A DNA stretch of 6,013 nucleotides from the NCBI GenBank assembly GCA_946885645.1, contig CAMPGU010000254.1, forward strand, positions 1-6,013. The letters run 5' to 3'. Every line of letters starts with the position of its first letter. Position 1 is the first letter of the stretch. This DNA comes from an uncultured Haloferula sp. (lineage in GTDB: Bacteria > Verrucomicrobiota > Verrucomicrobiae > Verrucomicrobiales > Akkermansiaceae). Under the pieces are notes generated by a model. That model was not told where the DNA came from. It did no database searches and saw only the letters and a list, made by a program, of their open reading frames with translations. Both the position numbers and the translations under genes were made by a program. Below, one piece after another: positions 5,192 through 6,013 of this stretch.

Positions 5192-6013
5192 ATGGCGCTG
5201 CATCCCTCCTTCCCGTCCTCTCCCTACGAGCCGCTCCTGCCGGATTATCGGTGGTTTCCTGCGGATGAAGCTTTGCGGGACACCTCATACGAGAAGCTTC
5301 TGCCTCCGCTCGTGGCGAAGATCCGAAAGGAGGTCCAAGCGTGGCGAGACTGCGGCTATGAAGGCGCTTCGTCCACCACCAAGGCCTTGCTTCGTCACTG
5401 GTTTGAATCGGAGCACCTAGTTGAAAATGCGGACAACACCCTCTCTTCATTCCGCTACTATTTCGCCCAGCGGGAGGCCGTGGAGACTGCCATTTGGCTG
5501 TATGAGGTCCGTTCTGCCCGCGATAAGTTTGACCTTCTGCGTTTCGACGCTTTCCAGTCGGTTTCCCTACGCATGTTTCCGGAGAATTGGCCGCGGTATG
5601 TGCTAAAGCTCGCCACGGGGGCGGGGAAGACGAAGGTGCTTTCCCTGTTGATCGCATGGTCCTTCTTCCACCGGCACTACGAGGCCGATTCGAAGCTGGC
5701 CCGTAATTTCCTTCTGATCGCCCCGAACATCATCGTCCTGGACCGACTGCGGGCGGACTTCGATGGGCTTCGGATCTTCTTTAACGACCCGATCCTCCCG
5801 GACAACGGCTACCAAGGCCGCGACTGGCGCGACGATTTCCAGCTCACCCTCCATATTCAGGATGATGTCAGGGTACTGAGGCCGACAGGGAATCTCTTCC
5901 TCACAAACATCCACAGAGTGTTCCTTGGTGATATGCCGGAGCCATCCCTGGAAGACGACGATCTGCGGGACTACTTCTTGAATGATGCCTTCGGCCCGAA
6001 GCCCGCGGGGAAG
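5192..6013 (+). CDS. SF2 DEAD/DEAH-type helicase, type III restriction Res-like (partial, C-terminus outside window)
   Basis: The frame is open from ATG 5192 to the window end, 274 codons. Helicase motifs: a Q-motif-like FRYYFAQREAVETAIWLYE (Q93), Walker A LATGAGKT at 140-147, motif Ia-like FLLIAPNIIVLDRLRADF at 173-190, and a further conserved block NLFLTNIHRVFLGD at 234-247. The Walker B box and second RecA domain lie beyond the window. The N-terminal 85 residues (PYEPLLPDYRWFPADEALRD, EKLLPPLVAKIR) belong to a known large 'DEAD/DEAH helicase, type III restriction subunit R' group, whose members are usually several times longer than this fragment. Such proteins translocate on or unwind DNA and act in restriction, normally with a nuclease domain and a methyltransferase partner; none is visible here. 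GC is about 47% in 5401-5460 and 58% in 5641-5700, below the phage genes. No Shine-Dalgarno or clear promoter lies in the 51-bp gap upstream. Confidence 0.88.
   Translation, partial: MALHPSFPSSPYEPLLPDYRWFPADEALRDTSYEKLLPPLVAKIRKEVQAWRDCGYEGASSTTKALLRHWFESEHLVENADNTLSSFRYYFAQREAVETAIWLYEVRSARDKFDLLRFDAFQSVSLRMFPENWPRYVLKLATGAGKTKVLSLLIAWSFFHRHYEADSKLARNFLLIAPNIIVLDRLRADFDGLRIFFNDPILPDNGYQGRDWRDDFQLTLHIQDDVRVLRPTGNLFLTNIHRVFLGDMPEPSLEDDDLRDYFLNDAFGPKPAGK

Noticed and set aside
5190..5657. 155-codon minus-strand frame opposite the helicase
   Set aside because: The plus strand carries a clear Walker A and conserved Res-type N-terminus; the minus frame is Ser/Pro/Arg-rich shadow.
1..6013. CRISPR array, tRNA genes, insertion-sequence ends or att-type direct repeats
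   Set aside because: I looked for spaced repeats, cloverleaf-like segments and matching ends around the inverted genes and saw none; long-range repeats outside the window cannot be assessed.

Overview
This is a 6 kb piece of a high-GC bacterial mobile element, most simply a prophage or phage-derived island. It has a DNA-packaging cassette (two small-terminase-like proteins and a large terminase), then a lysis cassette (holin-like membrane protein, amidase endolysin, second small membrane protein). Three unrelated genes sit in or beside these cassettes. The host cannot be fixed from 6 kb. High GC, GTG starts and few clear Shine-Dalgarno sequences would suit a Verrucomicrobiota-like bacterium, but that is a low-confidence guess.

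Layout: (1) 3-305 (+), the C-terminal part of a small-terminase-like helix-turn-helix protein, cut by the window edge. (2) 290-772 (-), an uncharacterised Cys/His-rich protein that overlaps the end of gene 1. (3) 869-1417 (+), a typical phage terminase small subunit, overlapping by 4 bp with (4) 1414-2793 (+), the terminase large subunit with intact ATPase and nuclease motifs. (5) 2797-3591 (-), a HARE-HTH plus GIY-YIG nuclease fusion, ending 3 bp from the terminase stop. (6) 3694-4098 (+), a hydrophobic holin-like protein with an internal lipobox. (7) A hairpin followed by a T-run at 4166-4206. (8) 4221-4922 (+), an N-acetylmuramoyl-L-alanine amidase. (9) 4931-5140 (+), a 69-residue one-TM protein with a C-terminal Cys pair. 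(10) 5192-6013 (+), the first 274 codons of an SF2 helicase of the type III restriction (Res) type, running off the window.

The terminase genes would recognise, cut and package DNA, and the lysis genes would open the cell. The two minus-strand genes and the helicase are of visibly lower GC in sampled lines (about 47-60%, against about 72% in the terminase). They sit in gaps between phage modules, as expected for independently acquired cargo ('morons'). The nuclease fusion and the helicase look like defence or restriction components. No portal, protease or capsid gene follows the large terminase, where one is usually found. The element is therefore rearranged, degraded, or an unusual terminase-plus-lysis island carrying defence cargo. 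No stretch over 300 bases lacks a gene; the longest gap is about 120 bp.
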